Positions 9,999-20,741 of a stretch of DNA of 64,000 bases are shown here, one piece after another. Origin of the DNA: Streptococcus shenyangsis (GTDB lineage: Bacteria; Bacillota; Bacilli; Lactobacillales; Streptococcaceae); NCBI RefSeq assembly GCF_006385785.1, contig NZ_VFSH01000008.1, positions 25,681-89,680 on the forward strand, written 5' to 3'. The position numbers were made by a program, and so were the translations under genes. The notes under the pieces were generated by a model. The model did no database searches. It saw only the letters and a program-made list of their open reading frames with translations, and was not told where the DNA came from. Numbering within the stretch: position 1 is the first letter of the stretch; each line of letters starts with the position of its first letter.

Positions 9999-11270
9999 AT
10001 GTCATCTAAATTCATGAAGAGCGCTACTGTGCTTGGAACTGTTACACTTGCTAGCTTGCTTTTGGTAGCTTGTGGAAGCAAACCTGCTGAAAAAGCTGCT
10101 GATGCTGGTTCATCTGCAGGGAAAGAAATCACTCTTTACGTTGAAGACCAATACAAAGCTTTCGCTGAAACAGTTGCTAAAGCTTACGAAAAAGAGTCAG
10201 GAACAAAAGTTAACATCAAATCTGGTGACCAACTTGGTGGTCTTGACAAACTTTCTCTTGACAACCAATCAGGTCAAGCTGCTGACGTTATGATGGCACC
10301 ATACGACCGTGTAGGTAGCCTTGGTACTGACGGACAACTTTCAGAAGTTAAATTGAGCGACGGCGCTAAAACAGATGATAAAACTAAATCTCTTGTAACA
10401 GCTGCTGACGGTAAAGTTTACGGTGCTCCTGCCGTTATCGAGTCACTTGTTATGTACTACAACAAAGACTTGGTAAAAGAAGCTCCAAAAACTTTTGCTG
10501 ACTTAGAAAACCTTGCTAAAGATAGCAAATACGCATTCGCTGGAGAAGATGGAAAAACTTCTGCTTTCCTAGCTGACTGGACAAACTTCTACTTTGCATA
10601 CGGACTTCTTGCTGGTAACGGTGCTTACGTATTCGGACAAAACGGTAAAGACGCTAAAGACATCGGTCTTGCAAACGACGGTTCTATCGCAGGTATCAAC
10701 TATGCTAAATCTTGGTACGAAAAATGGCCTAAAGGTATGCAAGATGGTACAGCTGCTGGAAACTTAATCCAAACTCAATTCCAAGAAGGTAAAACAGCTG
10801 CTATTATCGATGGACCTTGGAAAGCTCAAGCCTTCAAAGATGCTAAAGTAAACTACGGTGTTGCAACTATCCCAACTCTTCCAAACGGAAAAGACTACGC
10901 AGCATTCGGTGGTGGTAAAGCTTGGATCATCCCATCAAGCACTAAGAACCTTGAAGGAGCACAAAAATTTGTAGACTTCCTTGTTTCAACTGAACAACAA
11001 AAAGCCTTCTACGATAAAACTAACGAAATCCCAGCTAACACTGAAGCTCGTTCATACGCTGAAGGTAAAAACGATGAGTTGACAACAGCTGTTATCAAAC
11101 AGTTCAAGAACGCTCAACCAATGCCAAACATCTCTCAAATGTCTGCAGTTTGGGAACCAGCTGCTAACATGCTCTTTGACTCTGTAAGCGGTAAGAAAGA
11201 CGCTAAAACAGCTGCTAACGATGCTGTAACATTGATTAAAGAAACAATCAAACAAAAATTTGGTGAATAA
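9999..11270 (+). CDS. malX: Maltodextrin-binding lipoprotein MalX
   Basis: 423 residues. The signal peptide ends in the lipobox LLVAC (Cys about residue 25), followed by a family-1 extracellular solute-binding domain (YVEDQYKAF..., KTSAFLADWTNFYFAYG, AAIIDGPW). It is anchored outside the membrane and delivers maltodextrins to MalC/MalD. The ribosome site AGGAGG is strong. The partner ATPase is not in the window; in pneumococcus MsmK is known to energise several sugar ABC importers. Confidence 0.95.
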   Translation: MSSKFMKSATVLGTVTLASLLLVACGSKPAEKAADAGSSAGKEITLYVEDQYKAFAETVAKAYEKESGTKVNIKSGDQLGGLDKLSLDNQSGQAADVMMAPYDRVGSLGTDGQLSEVKLSDGAKTDDKTKSLVTAADGKVYGAPAVIESLVMYYNKDLVKEAPKTFADLENLAKDSKYAFAGEDGKTSAFLADWTNFYFAYGLLAGNGAYVFGQNGKDAKDIGLANDGSIAGINYAKSWYEKWPKGMQDGTAAGNLIQTQFQEGKTAAIIDGPWKAQAFKDAKVNYGVATIPTLPNGKDYAAFGGGKAWIIPSSTKNLEGAQKFVDFLVSTEQQKAFYDKTNEIPANTEARSYAEGKNDELTTAVIKQFKNAQPMPNISQMSAVWEPAANMLFDSVSGKKDAKTAANDAVTLIKETIKQKFGE

Positions 11271-11280
11271 AAAATTTGTT

Positions 11281-11310
11281 CAAGGGGGGTGGAATTCAAA
11301 TCCCCCTTTG
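11281..11310 (+). terminator. Hairpin between malX and malC
   Basis: AAGGGGG pairs with CCCCCTTT and is not followed by a strong T-run. It probably acts as a partial attenuator or as an RNA-stabilising stem giving more MalX than MalC/MalD, a common arrangement for binding-protein genes. Confidence 0.6.
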
Positions 11311-11381
11311 AATTTATCAATAGAAAAACATATATAGTTTAGGTTTTGATTAGAAACCAGTATCCTATGAAAGGAGTTATT

Positions 11382-12674
11382 ATGGAAAAGCAACAACCTA
11401 GTAAAGCAGCCCTGCTGTCTATCATTCCTGGGTTAGGACAGATTTACAATAAACAAAAAGCCAAAGGTTTTATCTTCCTTGGTGTAACCATCGTATTTGT
11501 CCTTTATTTCCTAGCACTTGCAGCCCCTGAATTAAGCAATCTCATCACTCTTGGTGACAAGCCAGGTCGTGACAATTCACTCTTTATGCTGATTCGTGGT
11601 GCCTTCCATTTAATCTTTGTAGTCGTTTATGTGCTCTTTTATTTCTCAAATATTAAAGATGCACATACAATCGCAAAACGTATTAACAATGGAATTCCAG
11701 TACCACTTACGCTAAAAGATATGATCAAAGGAATCTATGAAAATGGCTTCCCTTACCTCTTGATCATTCCATCTTATGTTGCCATGACTTTTGCGATTAT
11801 CTTCCCAGTTATCGTAACCTTGATGATTGCCTTTACCAACTACGACTTCCAGCACTTGCCACCAAACAAATTGTTGGACTGGGTTGGTTTGACCAACTTT
11901 ACGAATATCTGGAGCTTGAGTACCTTCCGTTCTGCCTTTGGTGCCGTTCTTTCTTGGACCATCATCTGGGCTTTGGCTGCCTCAACTTTACAGATCGTCA
12001 TCGGTATCTTCACAGCTATCATTGCTAACCAACCATTTATCAAAGGAAAACGTATCTTTGGTGTTATTTTCCTTCTTCCTTGGGCTGTCCCAGCCTTCAT
12101 CACTATCTTGACATTCTCAAACATGTTTAACGATAGTGTCGGAGCTATCAACACTCAAGTATTGCCAATCCTGGCTAAATTCCTTCCTTTCCTTGATGGG
12201 GCTCTTATTCCTTGGAAAACAGACCCAACTTGGACTAAGATTGCCTTGATTATGATGCAAGGTTGGCTTGGATTCCCATACATCTACGTTTTGACTTTGG
12301 GTATCTTGCAATCTATTCCTAACGACCTTTACGAAGCGGCTTATATTGATGGTGCCAATGCTTGGCAAAAATTCCGCAACATCACTTTCCCAATGATCTT
12401 GGCTGTTGCGGCACCTACTTTGATTAGCCAATACACCTTCAACTTTAACAACTTCTCTATCATGTACCTCTTTAATGCTGGAGGACCTGGTAGTGTCGGT
12501 GGTGGAGCTGGTTCAACCGATATCTTGATCTCATGGATCTACCGTCTGACAACAGGTACATCTCCTCAATACTCTATGGCGGCAGCTGTTACCTTGATTA
12601 TCTCTATCATTGTCATCTCAATCTCTATGATCGCATTCAAGAAACTACACGCATTTGATATGGAGGACGTCTAA
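11382..12674 (+). CDS. malC: Maltodextrin ABC permease MalC
   Basis: 430 residues from the ATG at 11382, with AAAGGAG 5 nt upstream; an upstream in-frame start at 11346 lacks a ribosome site. It is a MalF-type permease with an extra N-terminal segment, several membrane spans and the EAA loop [20 protein letters not shown] near residue 325. It forms the import channel with MalD. It ends one base before the malD start. Confidence 0.93.
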   Translation: MEKQQPSKAALLSIIPGLGQIYNKQKAKGFIFLGVTIVFVLYFLALAAPELSNLITLGDKPGRDNSLFMLIRGAFHLIFVVVYVLFYFSNIKDAHTIAKRINNGIPVPLTLKDMIKGIYENGFPYLLIIPSYVAMTFAIIFPVIVTLMIAFTNYDFQHLPPNKLLDWVGLTNFTNIWSLSTFRSAFGAVLSWTIIWALAASTLQIVIGIFTAIIANQPFIKGKRIFGVIFLLPWAVPAFITILTFSNMFNDSVGAINTQVLPILAKFLPFLDGALIPWKTDPTWTKIALIMMQGWLGFPYIYVLTLGILQSIPNDLYEAAYIDGANAWQKFRNITFPMILAVAAPTLISQYTFNFNNFSIMYLFNAGGPGSVGGGAGSTDILISWIYRLTTGTSPQYSMAAAVTLIISIIVISISMIAFKKLHAFDMEDV

Positions 12675-12675
12675 G

Positions 12676-13518
12676 ATGAATAACTCAATCAAACTCAAAC
12701 GTAGACTGACTCAAACCCTTACTTACCTCTACTTGATTGGCCTTTCAATCGTGATTATCTATCCACTGTTGATTACTATCATGTCAGCCTTCAAGACTGG
12801 TAACGTAGTAGCCTTTAAACTAGACAGCAACGTTGACTTTAGTTTTGCTAACTTCCAAGGGCTCTTCTCTGAAACCTTGTACGGTACTTGGTACCTCAAC
12901 ACTTTGATTATCGCCTTAATTACTATGGCTGTTCAAACAAGTATCATCGTACTTGCTGGTTATGCCTATAGCCGTTACAACTTCTTGGCTCGTAAACAAA
13001 GTTTGGTCTTCTTCTTGATTATCCAAATGGTGCCAACCATGGCCGCTTTGACAGCCTTCTTCGTTATGGCACTTATGTTGAACGCCCTTAACCACAGCTG
13101 GTTCCTCATCTTCCTTTATGTTGGTGGTGGTATCCCGATGAATGCTTGGCTCATGAAAGGTTACTTCGATACAGTGCCAATGTCTCTAGATGAATCCGCA
13201 AAACTAGACGGTGCAGGACACTTCCGCCGCTTCTGGCAAATTGTTCTCCCACTTGTTCGCCCAATGATTGCTGTGCAAGCTCTCTGGGCCTTCATGGGAC
13301 CTTTCGGAGACTATATCCTCTCTAGTTTCTTGCTTCGTGAGAAAGAATACTTTACTGTTGCCGTTGGTCTCCAAACCTTCGTTAACAATGTGAAAAACAT
13401 GAAGATTGCCTACTTCTCAGCAGGTGCTATCCTCATCGCCCTTCCAATCTGTATTCTCTTCTTCTTCCTACAAAAGAACTTTGTTTCAGGACTTACAAGT
13501 GGTGGCGACAAGGGATAA
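12676..13518 (+). CDS. malD: Maltodextrin ABC permease MalD
   Basis: 280 residues from the ATG at 12676; GGAGG lies inside the end of malC. A MalG-type permease with six predicted spans and the EAA-type loop ([20 protein letters not shown]). Its stop codon lies inside the strong hairpin at 13501-13533. Confidence 0.93.
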   Translation: MNNSIKLKRRLTQTLTYLYLIGLSIVIIYPLLITIMSAFKTGNVVAFKLDSNVDFSFANFQGLFSETLYGTWYLNTLIIALITMAVQTSIIVLAGYAYSRYNFLARKQSLVFFLIIQMVPTMAALTAFFVMALMLNALNHSWFLIFLYVGGGIPMNAWLMKGYFDTVPMSLDESAKLDGAGHFRRFWQIVLPLVRPMIAVQALWAFMGPFGDYILSSFLLREKEYFTVAVGLQTFVNNVKNMKIAYFSAGAILIALPICILFFFLQKNFVSGLTSGGDKG

Positions 13519-13543
13519 TCTATCCCCGCCACCCTTTTCTTAT
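13501..13543 (+). terminator. Terminator after malXCD
   Basis: A long stem: GGTGGCG pairs with CGCCACC, with an inner AGGGATA/TATCCC stem, followed by CTTTTCTTATTG. It overlaps the last codons of malD and should separate malXCD from malAR. Confidence 0.8.
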
Positions 13544-13653
13544 TGTTACAAAATATATACTAACAACAAGCAATTTACCCCCTAGACTTGAAATAAAGCA
13601 CATTTCTCTATATAATAATACTCATATAGAAAACACCTTTTAGAAAGATACAA

Positions 13654-14454
13654 ATGCTTCCATATCCATTTTCATATTTTTCAAGTATTTGGGGATTTCG
13701 TAAGCCCCTGTCCAAACGTTTCGGACTCAACTGGTTTCAACTGCTCTTTACCAGTATCTTCCTTATCAGCTTGTCTATGGTACCCATTGCTATTCAAAAC
13801 AGCTCCCAGGATACTTATCCGCTAGAAACCTTTATCGATAATGTCTATGAACCTCTGACGGATAAGGTTGTCCAGGATTTCTCTGAGCATGCTAGAATTG
13901 TTGATGGTAAGTTAACTTATACAGGAACAGCTAGTCAAGCGCCTTCTATTGTAATCGGTCCAAGCCCAAGCAAGGAATTACCTAAGGACTTGCAACTGCA
14001 TTTCGATACAAAAGAACTGGTCATCAGCAAGGAAAGTAAAGAGCTGACACGCATCTCTTACCGAGCGATTGAGACTGAGAGTTTCAAAAGTAAAGATAGC
14101 TTGACCCAAGCAATTTCTAAAGACTGGTACCAGCAGAATCGTGTCTATATCAGTCTCTTCCTAGTTCTCGGTGCAAGCTTCCTATTTGGTTTGAATTTCT
14201 TTATCGTCTCTCTAGGAGCGAGTCTTCTCCTTTATATCACTAAGAAATCACGCCTCTTTTCATTTAGGACCTTTAAAGAGTGCTACCATTTTATCTTGAA
14301 CTGTTTAGGATTACCAACTCTGATTACGCTTATTTTGGGACTCTTTGGCCAAAATATGACAACTCTCATTACTGTACAAAACATTCTTTTTGTTCTGTAT
14401 CTGGTCACTATCTTTTATAAAACGCATTTCCGTGATCCAGATTACCATAAATAG
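13654..14454 (+). CDS. malA: Maltodextrin utilisation membrane protein MalA (DUF1189)
   Basis: 266 residues. There is one N-terminal span (about 30-48), then an extracellular-type domain to about residue 165 and a cluster of membrane spans in the C-terminal third. This is the DUF1189 layout. Its biochemical role is not established. It ends 9 bp before malR and forms a malAR unit. Confidence 0.85.
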   Translation: MLPYPFSYFSSIWGFRKPLSKRFGLNWFQLLFTSIFLISLSMVPIAIQNSSQDTYPLETFIDNVYEPLTDKVVQDFSEHARIVDGKLTYTGTASQAPSIVIGPSPSKELPKDLQLHFDTKELVISKESKELTRISYRAIETESFKSKDSLTQAISKDWYQQNRVYISLFLVLGASFLFGLNFFIVSLGASLLLYITKKSRLFSFRTFKECYHFILNCLGLPTLITLILGLFGQNMTTLITVQNILFVLYLVTIFYKTHFRDPDYHK

Positions 14455-14463
14455 GAGATTTTT

Positions 14464-15450
14464 ATGCCCGTTACGATTAAAGACGTGGCCAAGGCTGCTG
14501 GTGTTTCGCCTTCAACCGTAACCCGTGTTATTCAAAACAAATCAACCATTAGCGACGAAACAAAAAAACGCGTTCGCAAGGCTATGAAGGAGCTCAATTA
14601 CCACCCTAACCTTAATGCTCGTAGTTTGGTAAGCAGTTATACCCAAGTTATCGGCTTGGTCCTTCCTGACGACTCAGATGCCTTCTACCAGAATCCTTTC
14701 TTTCCATCAGTCCTACGTGGCATCTCTCAAGTCGCATCTGAAAACCACTATGCCATTCAGATAGCAACAGGTAAAGATGAAAAAGAACGCCTTAAAGCTA
14801 TTTCACAAATGGTTTACGGTAAACGTGTGGATGGTTTGATTTTCCTTTATGCTGAAGAGGAAGATCCCTTGGTCAAATTGGTGGCTGAAGAGCAGTTCCC
14901 CTTCCTCATTCTAGGAAAATCTATTTCACCCTTTATCCCTCTTGTCGATAATGACAATGCCCAAGCTGGTTTTGATGCAACCGAATATTTCATCAAAAAA
15001 GGATGCAAACGAATTGCCTTTATCGGAGGTTCTAAGAAACTCTTCGTTACACAAGACCGTTTAACAGGCTATGAGTCAGCACTCAAGCAATACCAACTGC
15101 CTCTTGATGACAATCTGACCTACTTTGCAAATGAATTTCTAGAGGAAAAAGGATATCAATTTAGTCAGCTTCTCTTTCAGCATGACCCACAAATCGATGC
15201 TATCATCACAACCGATAGTCTCCTAGCCGAAGGGGTCTGTGACTATATTGCTAAGTACCAACTGGATGTCCCTGTTCTCAGCTTTGACTCGGTCAATCCC
15301 AAGCTCAACTTGGCGGCCTATGTTGATATCAATAGCCTAGAACTTGGTCGTGTTTCCCTTGAAACTATCCTCCAAATTATCAACGATGCTAAAAGCAATA
15401 AGCAAATTTGTTACCGTCAGTTGATTGCCCACAAAATTATTGAAAAATAA
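14464..15450 (+). CDS. malR: Maltose operon repressor MalR (LacI family)
   Basis: 328 residues. The N-terminal LacI HTH reads TIKDVAKAAGVSPSTVTRVI, followed by a periplasmic-binding-protein-like effector domain (GYESALKQY, IDAIITTDSLLAEGV). It represses malMP and malXCD by binding the two operators at 9566-9579 and 9942-9960; maltose relieves repression (established in pneumococcus). Confidence 0.94.
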   Translation: MPVTIKDVAKAAGVSPSTVTRVIQNKSTISDETKKRVRKAMKELNYHPNLNARSLVSSYTQVIGLVLPDDSDAFYQNPFFPSVLRGISQVASENHYAIQIATGKDEKERLKAISQMVYGKRVDGLIFLYAEEEDPLVKLVAEEQFPFLILGKSISPFIPLVDNDNAQAGFDATEYFIKKGCKRIAFIGGSKKLFVTQDRLTGYESALKQYQLPLDDNLTYFANEFLEEKGYQFSQLLFQHDPQIDAIITTDSLLAEGVCDYIAKYQLDVPVLSFDSVNPKLNLAAYVDINSLELGRVSLETILQIINDAKSNKQICYRQLIAHKIIEK

Positions 15451-15451
15451 A

Positions 15452-15476
15452 AACCAGCTCGAGCTGGTTTTTTTGG
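15452..15476 (+). terminator. malR terminator
   Basis: AAACCAGCTC/GAGCTGGTTT followed by seven T, a compact rho-independent terminator 2 bp after the stop codon. Confidence 0.9.
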
Positions 15477-15479
15477 TCA

Positions 15480-16421
15480 TTAATTATCTGTTTCAACGAA
15501 CCGTCCCAAAATATGAACATTCTCCGATACAGAGACAAAGGCGCCTGGATCCACCTGTTTCATAATCTGTTTAAATTCATTAAACTCTGCACGTGTAATG
15601 ACAGTAATTAAAACTGCCTTTCTCTCGTGATTATAGGTTCCTTCTGCATCGTGGATCATGGTGGCTCCGCGGTGCAATTTTTTATGGATTTTTTCAATTA
15701 CCTTCTCTGGATGATTGGTCACAATCATAGCCTGCATCCGTTTTTGCTTGGTAAAGACAGCGTCTGTCACACGGCTAGAGACAAAGATGGTAATCATAGA
15801 GTAGAGAGCGTATTTCCAACCAAAGGTCAAACCAGCTATCAGCATGATAGTCCCATTTACCAAGAAAGAAATACTACCAACATTCTTACCCGTTTTCTTG
15901 CGAATGGTCAGGCTGACGATATCCGTCCCACCACTGGAGATATTGTTGCGAAGAGCAAAACCAATCCCCAAGCCCATGACAACACCCCCAAAAAGGGCAT
16001 TGATAATGGGATCCTCCATCAAGGTCGCCACAGGGACAAACTGGATAAAGAAGGAACTCATGGACACCGTGATAAAGGTAAAGATGGTGAACTTATGGCC
16101 AATCTGATACCAAGCTAAGACCATCAAAGGGAAATTAATAGCGTAGAAAGCCAATGAAATCGGAATATGAAAACCAAACCAGTGATTACTCAAAGCAGAG
16201 ATAATCTGTGCCAGACCTGTCGCACCACTCGAATACACATGTCCTGGTTGGAAAAAGAAATTGACCGCCACTGCTGATAAAAAACCATAGACCAGAGAGG
16301 CCGAAATTTTCTCATCATATTTTTCGCGAGAGATGCTTTGTAAGACACGTAAAATTTTTATCTGATGAGCAAAGCGGCGCAGATAATAGCGCCACCGCTT
16401 AATTCGTTTTGCTTGTTTCAT
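15480..16421 (-). CDS. YitT-family membrane protein (DUF161/DUF2179)
   Basis: 313 residues. Five or so membrane spans lie in residues 45-215, with Gly-rich motifs ([20 protein letters not shown]) typical of the family. A soluble C-terminal DUF2179 domain follows ([26 protein letters not shown]). The transport role is unproven. The start overlaps the end of aspS by 23 bp, so the two are translationally coupled or at least cotranscribed. Confidence 0.85.
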   Translation of the reverse strand: MKQAKRIKRWRYYLRRFAHQIKILRVLQSISREKYDEKISASLVYGFLSAVAVNFFFQPGHVYSSGATGLAQIISALSNHWFGFHIPISLAFYAINFPLMVLAWYQIGHKFTIFTFITVSMSSFFIQFVPVATLMEDPIINALFGGVVMGLGIGFALRNNISSGGTDIVSLTIRKKTGKNVGSISFLVNGTIMLIAGLTFGWKYALYSMITIFVSSRVTDAVFTKQKRMQAMIVTNHPEKVIEKIHKKLHRGATMIHDAEGTYNHERKAVLITVITRAEFNEFKQIMKQVDPGAFVSVSENVHILGRFVETDN

Positions 16422-18162
16422 CTTCTTCTACTTGTAAGCTGAGTTCCTCTAGTTGTTTGAGAGCTACTGTTGAAGGAGCTTGTGTCATTGGGTCACTTGC
16501 CTTATTGTTTTTAGGGAAAGCAATGACTTCACGAATATTTTCTTCTCCTGCAAGCAACATGACAAAGCGGTCAAGCCCGATAGCCAAGCCACCGTGTGGT
16601 GGGAAACCATAGTCCATGGCTTCAAGAAGGAAGCCAAACTGGTCATTTGCTTCTTCGGCTGAGAAACCAAGAGCCTTGAACATGCGTTCTTGAAGGTCTT
16701 TTTGGTTTATACGAAGGCTACCACCACCAAGCTCATAACCGTTCAAGACGATATCGTAAGCAATGGCACGAACCTTAGCCAAATCACCTTCTAATTCGTG
16801 AGCAGTTTCTTCCTGTGGAAGCGTGAATGGATGGTGGGCACTCATGTAGCGACCTTCTTCTTCAGACCATTCAAACATTGGCCAGTCAACCACCCAAAGG
16901 AAGTTGAATTTATCGCTATCAATCAAACCAAGCTCTTTGGCAATACGTCCACGAAGGGCACCGAGAGTTGCATTGGCTACCTCAAGCGTATCTGCCACAA
17001 AGAGAACCAAGTCCTTATCCTCAAGCGCAAGTGCTGCTGTCAATTCTGCTTGGATACTAGTCAAGAACTTAGCAACTGGTCCGTTTAATTCTCCATCAAC
17101 AACCTTGACCCAAGCAAGACCTTTGGCACCGTACTGTTTGGCTACTTCAGTCATCTTGTCGATGTCTTTACGTGAGTAGTTGTCCGCAGCTCCTTTGACC
17201 ACAATGGCTTTTACAGCAGGTGCTTCTGAAAAGACTTTAAAGTCTACACCTTTGACCACTGCTGTCAAGTCCTGAAGCAACATGTCAAAACGAGTATCTG
17301 GCTTGTCAGAACCGTAAAGAGCCATAGCGTCATCATACTTCATACGAGGGAATGGAAGCGTCACTTCGATACCTTTGGTTTCCTTCATCACGCGCGCAAT
17401 CAAGCCTTCTGTGATATCTTGGATTTCTTGCTCAGTAAGGAAAGACGTTTCCAAGTCGACCTGAGTAAATTCAGGCTGGCGGTCTCCACGCAAGTCCTCG
17501 TCACGGAAACATTTGACGATTTGGTAGTAGCGGTCAAAACCAGCATTCATCAACAATTGCTTAGTAATTTGTGGACTTTGAGGAAGAGCATAAAAATGCC
17601 CTTTATTAACACGAGACGGTACCAAATAGTCACGCGCCCCTTCAGGTGTTGACTTAGAAAGGAATGGTGTCTCCACGTCGATAAACTCCAACTCATCCAA
17701 GTAATTACGGATAGAGTGGGTCACCTTAGCACGAAGTTTAAGATTTTCCAACATTTCTGGACGGCGAAGGTCAAGGTAACGGTAACGCAAACGCGTATCG
17801 TCATTGGCCTCAATCCCATCCTTAATCTCAAATGGTGTTGTTTTAGCTATATTAAGCACTGTCAGAGCTGTCACGTTTAACTCAACTACACCAGTTGGCA
17901 ACTTATCATTGGCTTGTTCACGCGCAGCGACCTGGCCAGTCACCTCGATAACAAATTCACTACGAAGGCTTTCAGCTGTTGCCATAACCTCTGCAGATAC
18001 TTTTTCAGGGTTGATAACCAACTGCATGATTCCTTCACGGTCACGAAGATCGATAAAGATCAAACCACCAAGGTCACGACGACGGCCTACCCATCCTTTC
18101 AAGGTTATTTCTTGTCCGATGTGTTCCTCACGAACACGACCAGCATACATACTACGTTTCAT
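16399..18162 (-). CDS. aspS: Aspartyl-tRNA synthetase
   Basis: 587 residues, bacterial-type length. It has an N-terminal OB-fold anticodon-binding domain ([19 protein letters not shown]), class II motif 2 ([18 protein letters not shown]), the bacterial GAD insertion (middle third) and motif 3 ([11 protein letters not shown]). It charges tRNA-Asp. The ribosome site GGAGAG precedes the ATG. Confidence 0.97.
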   Translation of the reverse strand: MKRSMYAGRVREEHIGQEITLKGWVGRRRDLGGLIFIDLRDREGIMQLVINPEKVSAEVMATAESLRSEFVIEVTGQVAAREQANDKLPTGVVELNVTALTVLNIAKTTPFEIKDGIEANDDTRLRYRYLDLRRPEMLENLKLRAKVTHSIRNYLDELEFIDVETPFLSKSTPEGARDYLVPSRVNKGHFYALPQSPQITKQLLMNAGFDRYYQIVKCFRDEDLRGDRQPEFTQVDLETSFLTEQEIQDITEGLIARVMKETKGIEVTLPFPRMKYDDAMALYGSDKPDTRFDMLLQDLTAVVKGVDFKVFSEAPAVKAIVVKGAADNYSRKDIDKMTEVAKQYGAKGLAWVKVVDGELNGPVAKFLTSIQAELTAALALEDKDLVLFVADTLEVANATLGALRGRIAKELGLIDSDKFNFLWVVDWPMFEWSEEEGRYMSAHHPFTLPQEETAHELEGDLAKVRAIAYDIVLNGYELGGGSLRINQKDLQERMFKALGFSAEEANDQFGFLLEAMDYGFPPHGGLAIGLDRFVMLLAGEENIREVIAFPKNNKASDPMTQAPSTVALKQLEELSLQVEEDETSKTN

Positions 18163-18285
18163 TGTTTCTCTCCTCTTTTATTCTGTTACTATTTTACCAT
18201 AAAAGCACAAGCTCTTCATGAAAATCATCAGAAAAGTTTGTCAGTCTTTAAAAATCCAGTGACGACCCTAAAAATTAGCGTCCAT

Positions 18286-18311
18286 ACAAAAATCCGATGA
18301 ACTTCATCGGA
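18286..18311 (-). terminator. Terminator after the small membrane gene at 18317
   Basis: TCCGATGA-ac-TTCATCGGA, with TTTTTG on the minus-strand 3' side. Confidence 0.8.
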
Positions 18312-18316
18312 CTCTT

Positions 18317-18547
18317 TTATTTTGAATTTTTGCCTGCTTTACGCTTTTCAGCGATTTCAGCTGCCTTTCGAGGCAAGACAATTTCCGTTATGTAAGCCGT
18401 CCCAAAACGCAAGACACCTGCAATAGGGGCAAAGACAACTGCTAGATAGTTGTAGAAGAAATCGCCCTTAAAGGCATAAGCTAGCGCTCCAATGATGAAA
18501 AATAGAACGACTGCTTGAATCACTGCTAATAAAATTACTCGTTTCAT
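18317..18547 (-). CDS. Small membrane protein
   Basis: 76 residues with two hydrophobic segments (about 3-25 and 32-52) and a Lys/Glu-rich tail. AGGAGG precedes the ATG. I recognise no specific family. It is the last gene of the operon descending from 22.2 kb. Confidence 0.65.
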   Translation of the reverse strand: MKRVILLAVIQAVVLFFIIGALAYAFKGDFFYNYLAVVFAPIAGVLRFGTAYITEIVLPRKAAEIAEKRKAGKNSK

Positions 18548-18564
18548 GTGACCTCCTGACTCTA

Positions 18565-19206
18565 TTATAACATGAGTATCATCAAAAAGCCGATTAAATT
18601 ATTCAAAGCGTGGAGAGAAATACTGTAGACCAGACCTTTTCTGCTAATATAAGCCAAGCCCAAGCTAAAACCAAGACTAGCATAAACTAAAAACTGTTGC
18701 AAAGTTCCTGGAGAATGAATCAAAGCAAACAGAACACTCGATACCAGAAGGAAAAGCAGAGTTTGTTTGCTATTGTCCTGCTTAGGAAAGAGATAGCGTG
18801 CTAACATCCCTCTAAAGATGAGTTCTTCCGTCAAAGGAGCAAAAATATTAATAGCAAAGAAGGAGAAGAGTGGTTGAGACAAGGTCAAGTCTGTCGCTAT
18901 TTGCTGATTTACTGAAGGATCATTTGGTAGGAAAAATTGAACGACAAGAGATAAGAACCAAACCAAGGCAGGGAGCCAAATAAATCGGTTAAACCCACTC
19001 TTCTCAATATGGACAGGAGCTTTCTGGTACCATTTATAAATGACGTACACATATACTCCAGCCAAGGCCACATAGAGTAAGGTAGTAGCATAGGGTGAAG
19101 CGCCTAGATTCAAAGCTTCTACAGCCCCACTCTGAACGGTACCATAGATAAACACAAAGGATAGAATGGCTAGAAGAAACCAGCCAAGGTTTTTAAGTAG
19201 TTTCAT
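18565..19206 (-). CDS. CPBP-family intramembrane metalloprotease
   Basis: 213 residues, mostly hydrophobic. It carries the CPBP motifs EELIFRGML (about residue 142) and FALIHS (about 174), which provide the metal-binding Glu/His residues. In streptococci and lactobacilli, members next to peptide ABC exporters often act in bacteriocin immunity or maturation. The adjacent ABC pair fits that idea, but the substrate is not known. Confidence 0.85.
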   Translation of the reverse strand: MKLLKNLGWFLLAILSFVFIYGTVQSGAVEALNLGASPYATTLLYVALAGVYVYVIYKWYQKAPVHIEKSGFNRFIWLPALVWFLSLVVQFFLPNDPSVNQQIATDLTLSQPLFSFFAINIFAPLTEELIFRGMLARYLFPKQDNSKQTLLFLLVSSVLFALIHSPGTLQQFLVYASLGFSLGLAYISRKGLVYSISLHALNNLIGFLMILML

Positions 19207-19215
19207 AAAGTTCTC

Positions 19216-19914
19216 CTATCTTGCTTTATAGCTGTTTTTCAATACAAAGAGGTTTGCTATTCCTAACACAAGTACCCAGGCAAGTAACATACCGATGTTA
19301 GAAAAAGATATTTCCCCACCTTTTTTATTTAAAAGATTTACAATAGGACCGATGAACGAGTAATCCAACACTTTTTGAACCGTATCATTTTGAAGAGCAA
19401 TCATAGGTAAAAAAGAGACAATTAACATAGGGAAGATACTATAAACTTGCGCTTTAGATTGAGTATCTGACACCGCACCGATTAGAAGGTTGAGAAAAAT
19501 AACACTAATAGTTGCTAAGACCAAATAGATAACATAGGCAAATAGGTAACCTGATACATCTACTTTAAGATAGATTGGTAGTAAAATCATTCCAAGCAAC
19601 ATAATCAACATAGGAAGAACGAGCATACTAATAGTATATTCTGTTGCTGTCACACCACTTAGGATGAGTGATTTAAGATTGCGCTTTTCCTTATCTTCTG
19701 CCATCATAATCGATACCATATAACCACTTCCCATGCTCAAGACCATCGTCAAGCTAGCAGATAGTAAAAATAGGCTCAATTGTCCATCCTTATTTGAAAA
19801 TTCATTATATAGAATAGCAGTACCAAAAGGCATCAATAGACTCGCCAATAAAGTTGAATTGCTGATAAGAACTTGTAATCTTAACCATAGTAGGGCATTT
19901 AATTTTCTAAACAT
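19216..19914 (-). CDS. ABC-2 type transporter permease (second exporter)
   Basis: 232 residues with about six spans and the loop KEKRNLKSLILSGVTATEY. It is paralogous to the permease at 2444-3232. Its start overlaps the ATPase end by 8 bp, the same geometry as in the first locus, so the two loci share ancestry. Confidence 0.88.
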   Translation of the reverse strand: MFRKLNALLWLRLQVLISNSTLLASLLMPFGTAILYNEFSNKDGQLSLFLLSASLTMVLSMGSGYMVSIMMAEDKEKRNLKSLILSGVTATEYTISMLVLPMLIMLLGMILLPIYLKVDVSGYLFAYVIYLVLATISVIFLNLLIGAVSDTQSKAQVYSIFPMLIVSFLPMIALQNDTVQKVLDYSFIGPIVNLLNKKGGEISFSNIGMLLAWVLVLGIANLFVLKNSYKAR

Positions 19915-20731
19915 CTAACTTTTCTCCTGTCAATCTGATAAAGATTTCTTCTAAAGTCGGCTCACAAGAGTGAACCACCATCAAATCTGTCGTGTCTAAA
20001 TGTGGCAATTCTTCAAATGGAACTATCTGTTCTCGTCCATCATTATAAACCACACGTACTTTCTTATCCACATGGTACTTCTGGATGATATCTTGCGGAC
20101 TTCCATACTCTATTAAGTTTCCCTTATTCAAAAGAGATAAGCGATCACAAAGCAGAGTTGCTTCATTCATATCGTGCGTGGTCAGAAAGATAGTTGTCCC
20201 CGCCTGCTTTAATTCTTGAAGTAGGGTATGAATCATCTTGGATGTTGTAGGGTCTAAGCCACTGGTTGGCTCATCTAGAAAGAGAATCTTAGGAGCATTC
20301 AGAAGGGCACGAGCCAAGAACATTCGTTGTTTCATTCCTGTAGATAGTTTTTCTGCGATAATATCTTTAGCATCTGCCAATCCAACCTGTTGGAGCACCT
20401 GATTTACTCTATCTGACTTGAGACCATATAACTTAGCGTAAATGAGCAGATTTTTGTAAAGACTCATCTTTTCATAAAAGCCACTGCCATCACTAACAAT
20501 ACCAATTTGTTCCAAATCATTTGAGGTTAAATCTTGAGAGTTCTTGCCTAACAAAACTGTTTTACCTTGATCTGCAGCCAACTGACCTGTCAAGACATTG
20601 ATCATGGTTGTTTTACCTGAGCCAGAAGGGCCAAGAAAACCAAAGATTTCACCTTCCTTAATCTCAAAAGAAATCTGATGAAGAGCTTTTTTGCTCCCAA
20701 AACTTTTGCTTACATTTTCAACACGAATCAT
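19907..20731 (-). CDS. ABC transporter ATP-binding protein (intact paralog)
   Basis: 274 residues. Walker A GPSGSGKTT, signature LSTGMKQRM, Walker B ILFLDEPTSGLD and H-loop LTTHDMNEAT are all present. A C-terminal domain of about 70 residues follows. This is the full-length counterpart of the interrupted ATPase at 3225-4049. It powers the permease encoded next. Confidence 0.93.
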   Translation of the reverse strand: MIRVENVSKSFGSKKALHQISFEIKEGEIFGFLGPSGSGKTTMINVLTGQLAADQGKTVLLGKNSQDLTSNDLEQIGIVSDGSGFYEKMSLYKNLLIYAKLYGLKSDRVNQVLQQVGLADAKDIIAEKLSTGMKQRMFLARALLNAPKILFLDEPTSGLDPTTSKMIHTLLQELKQAGTTIFLTTHDMNEATLLCDRLSLLNKGNLIEYGSPQDIIQKYHVDKKVRVVYNDGREQIVPFEELPHLDTTDLMVVHSCEPTLEEIFIRLTGEKLDV

Positions 20732-20741
20732 AGAAACTCCT

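Noticed and set aside
15627..16118. Plus-strand 163-codon ORF opposite the YitT-type gene
   Set aside because: Composition is that of an antisense frame of a membrane protein; no ribosome site.
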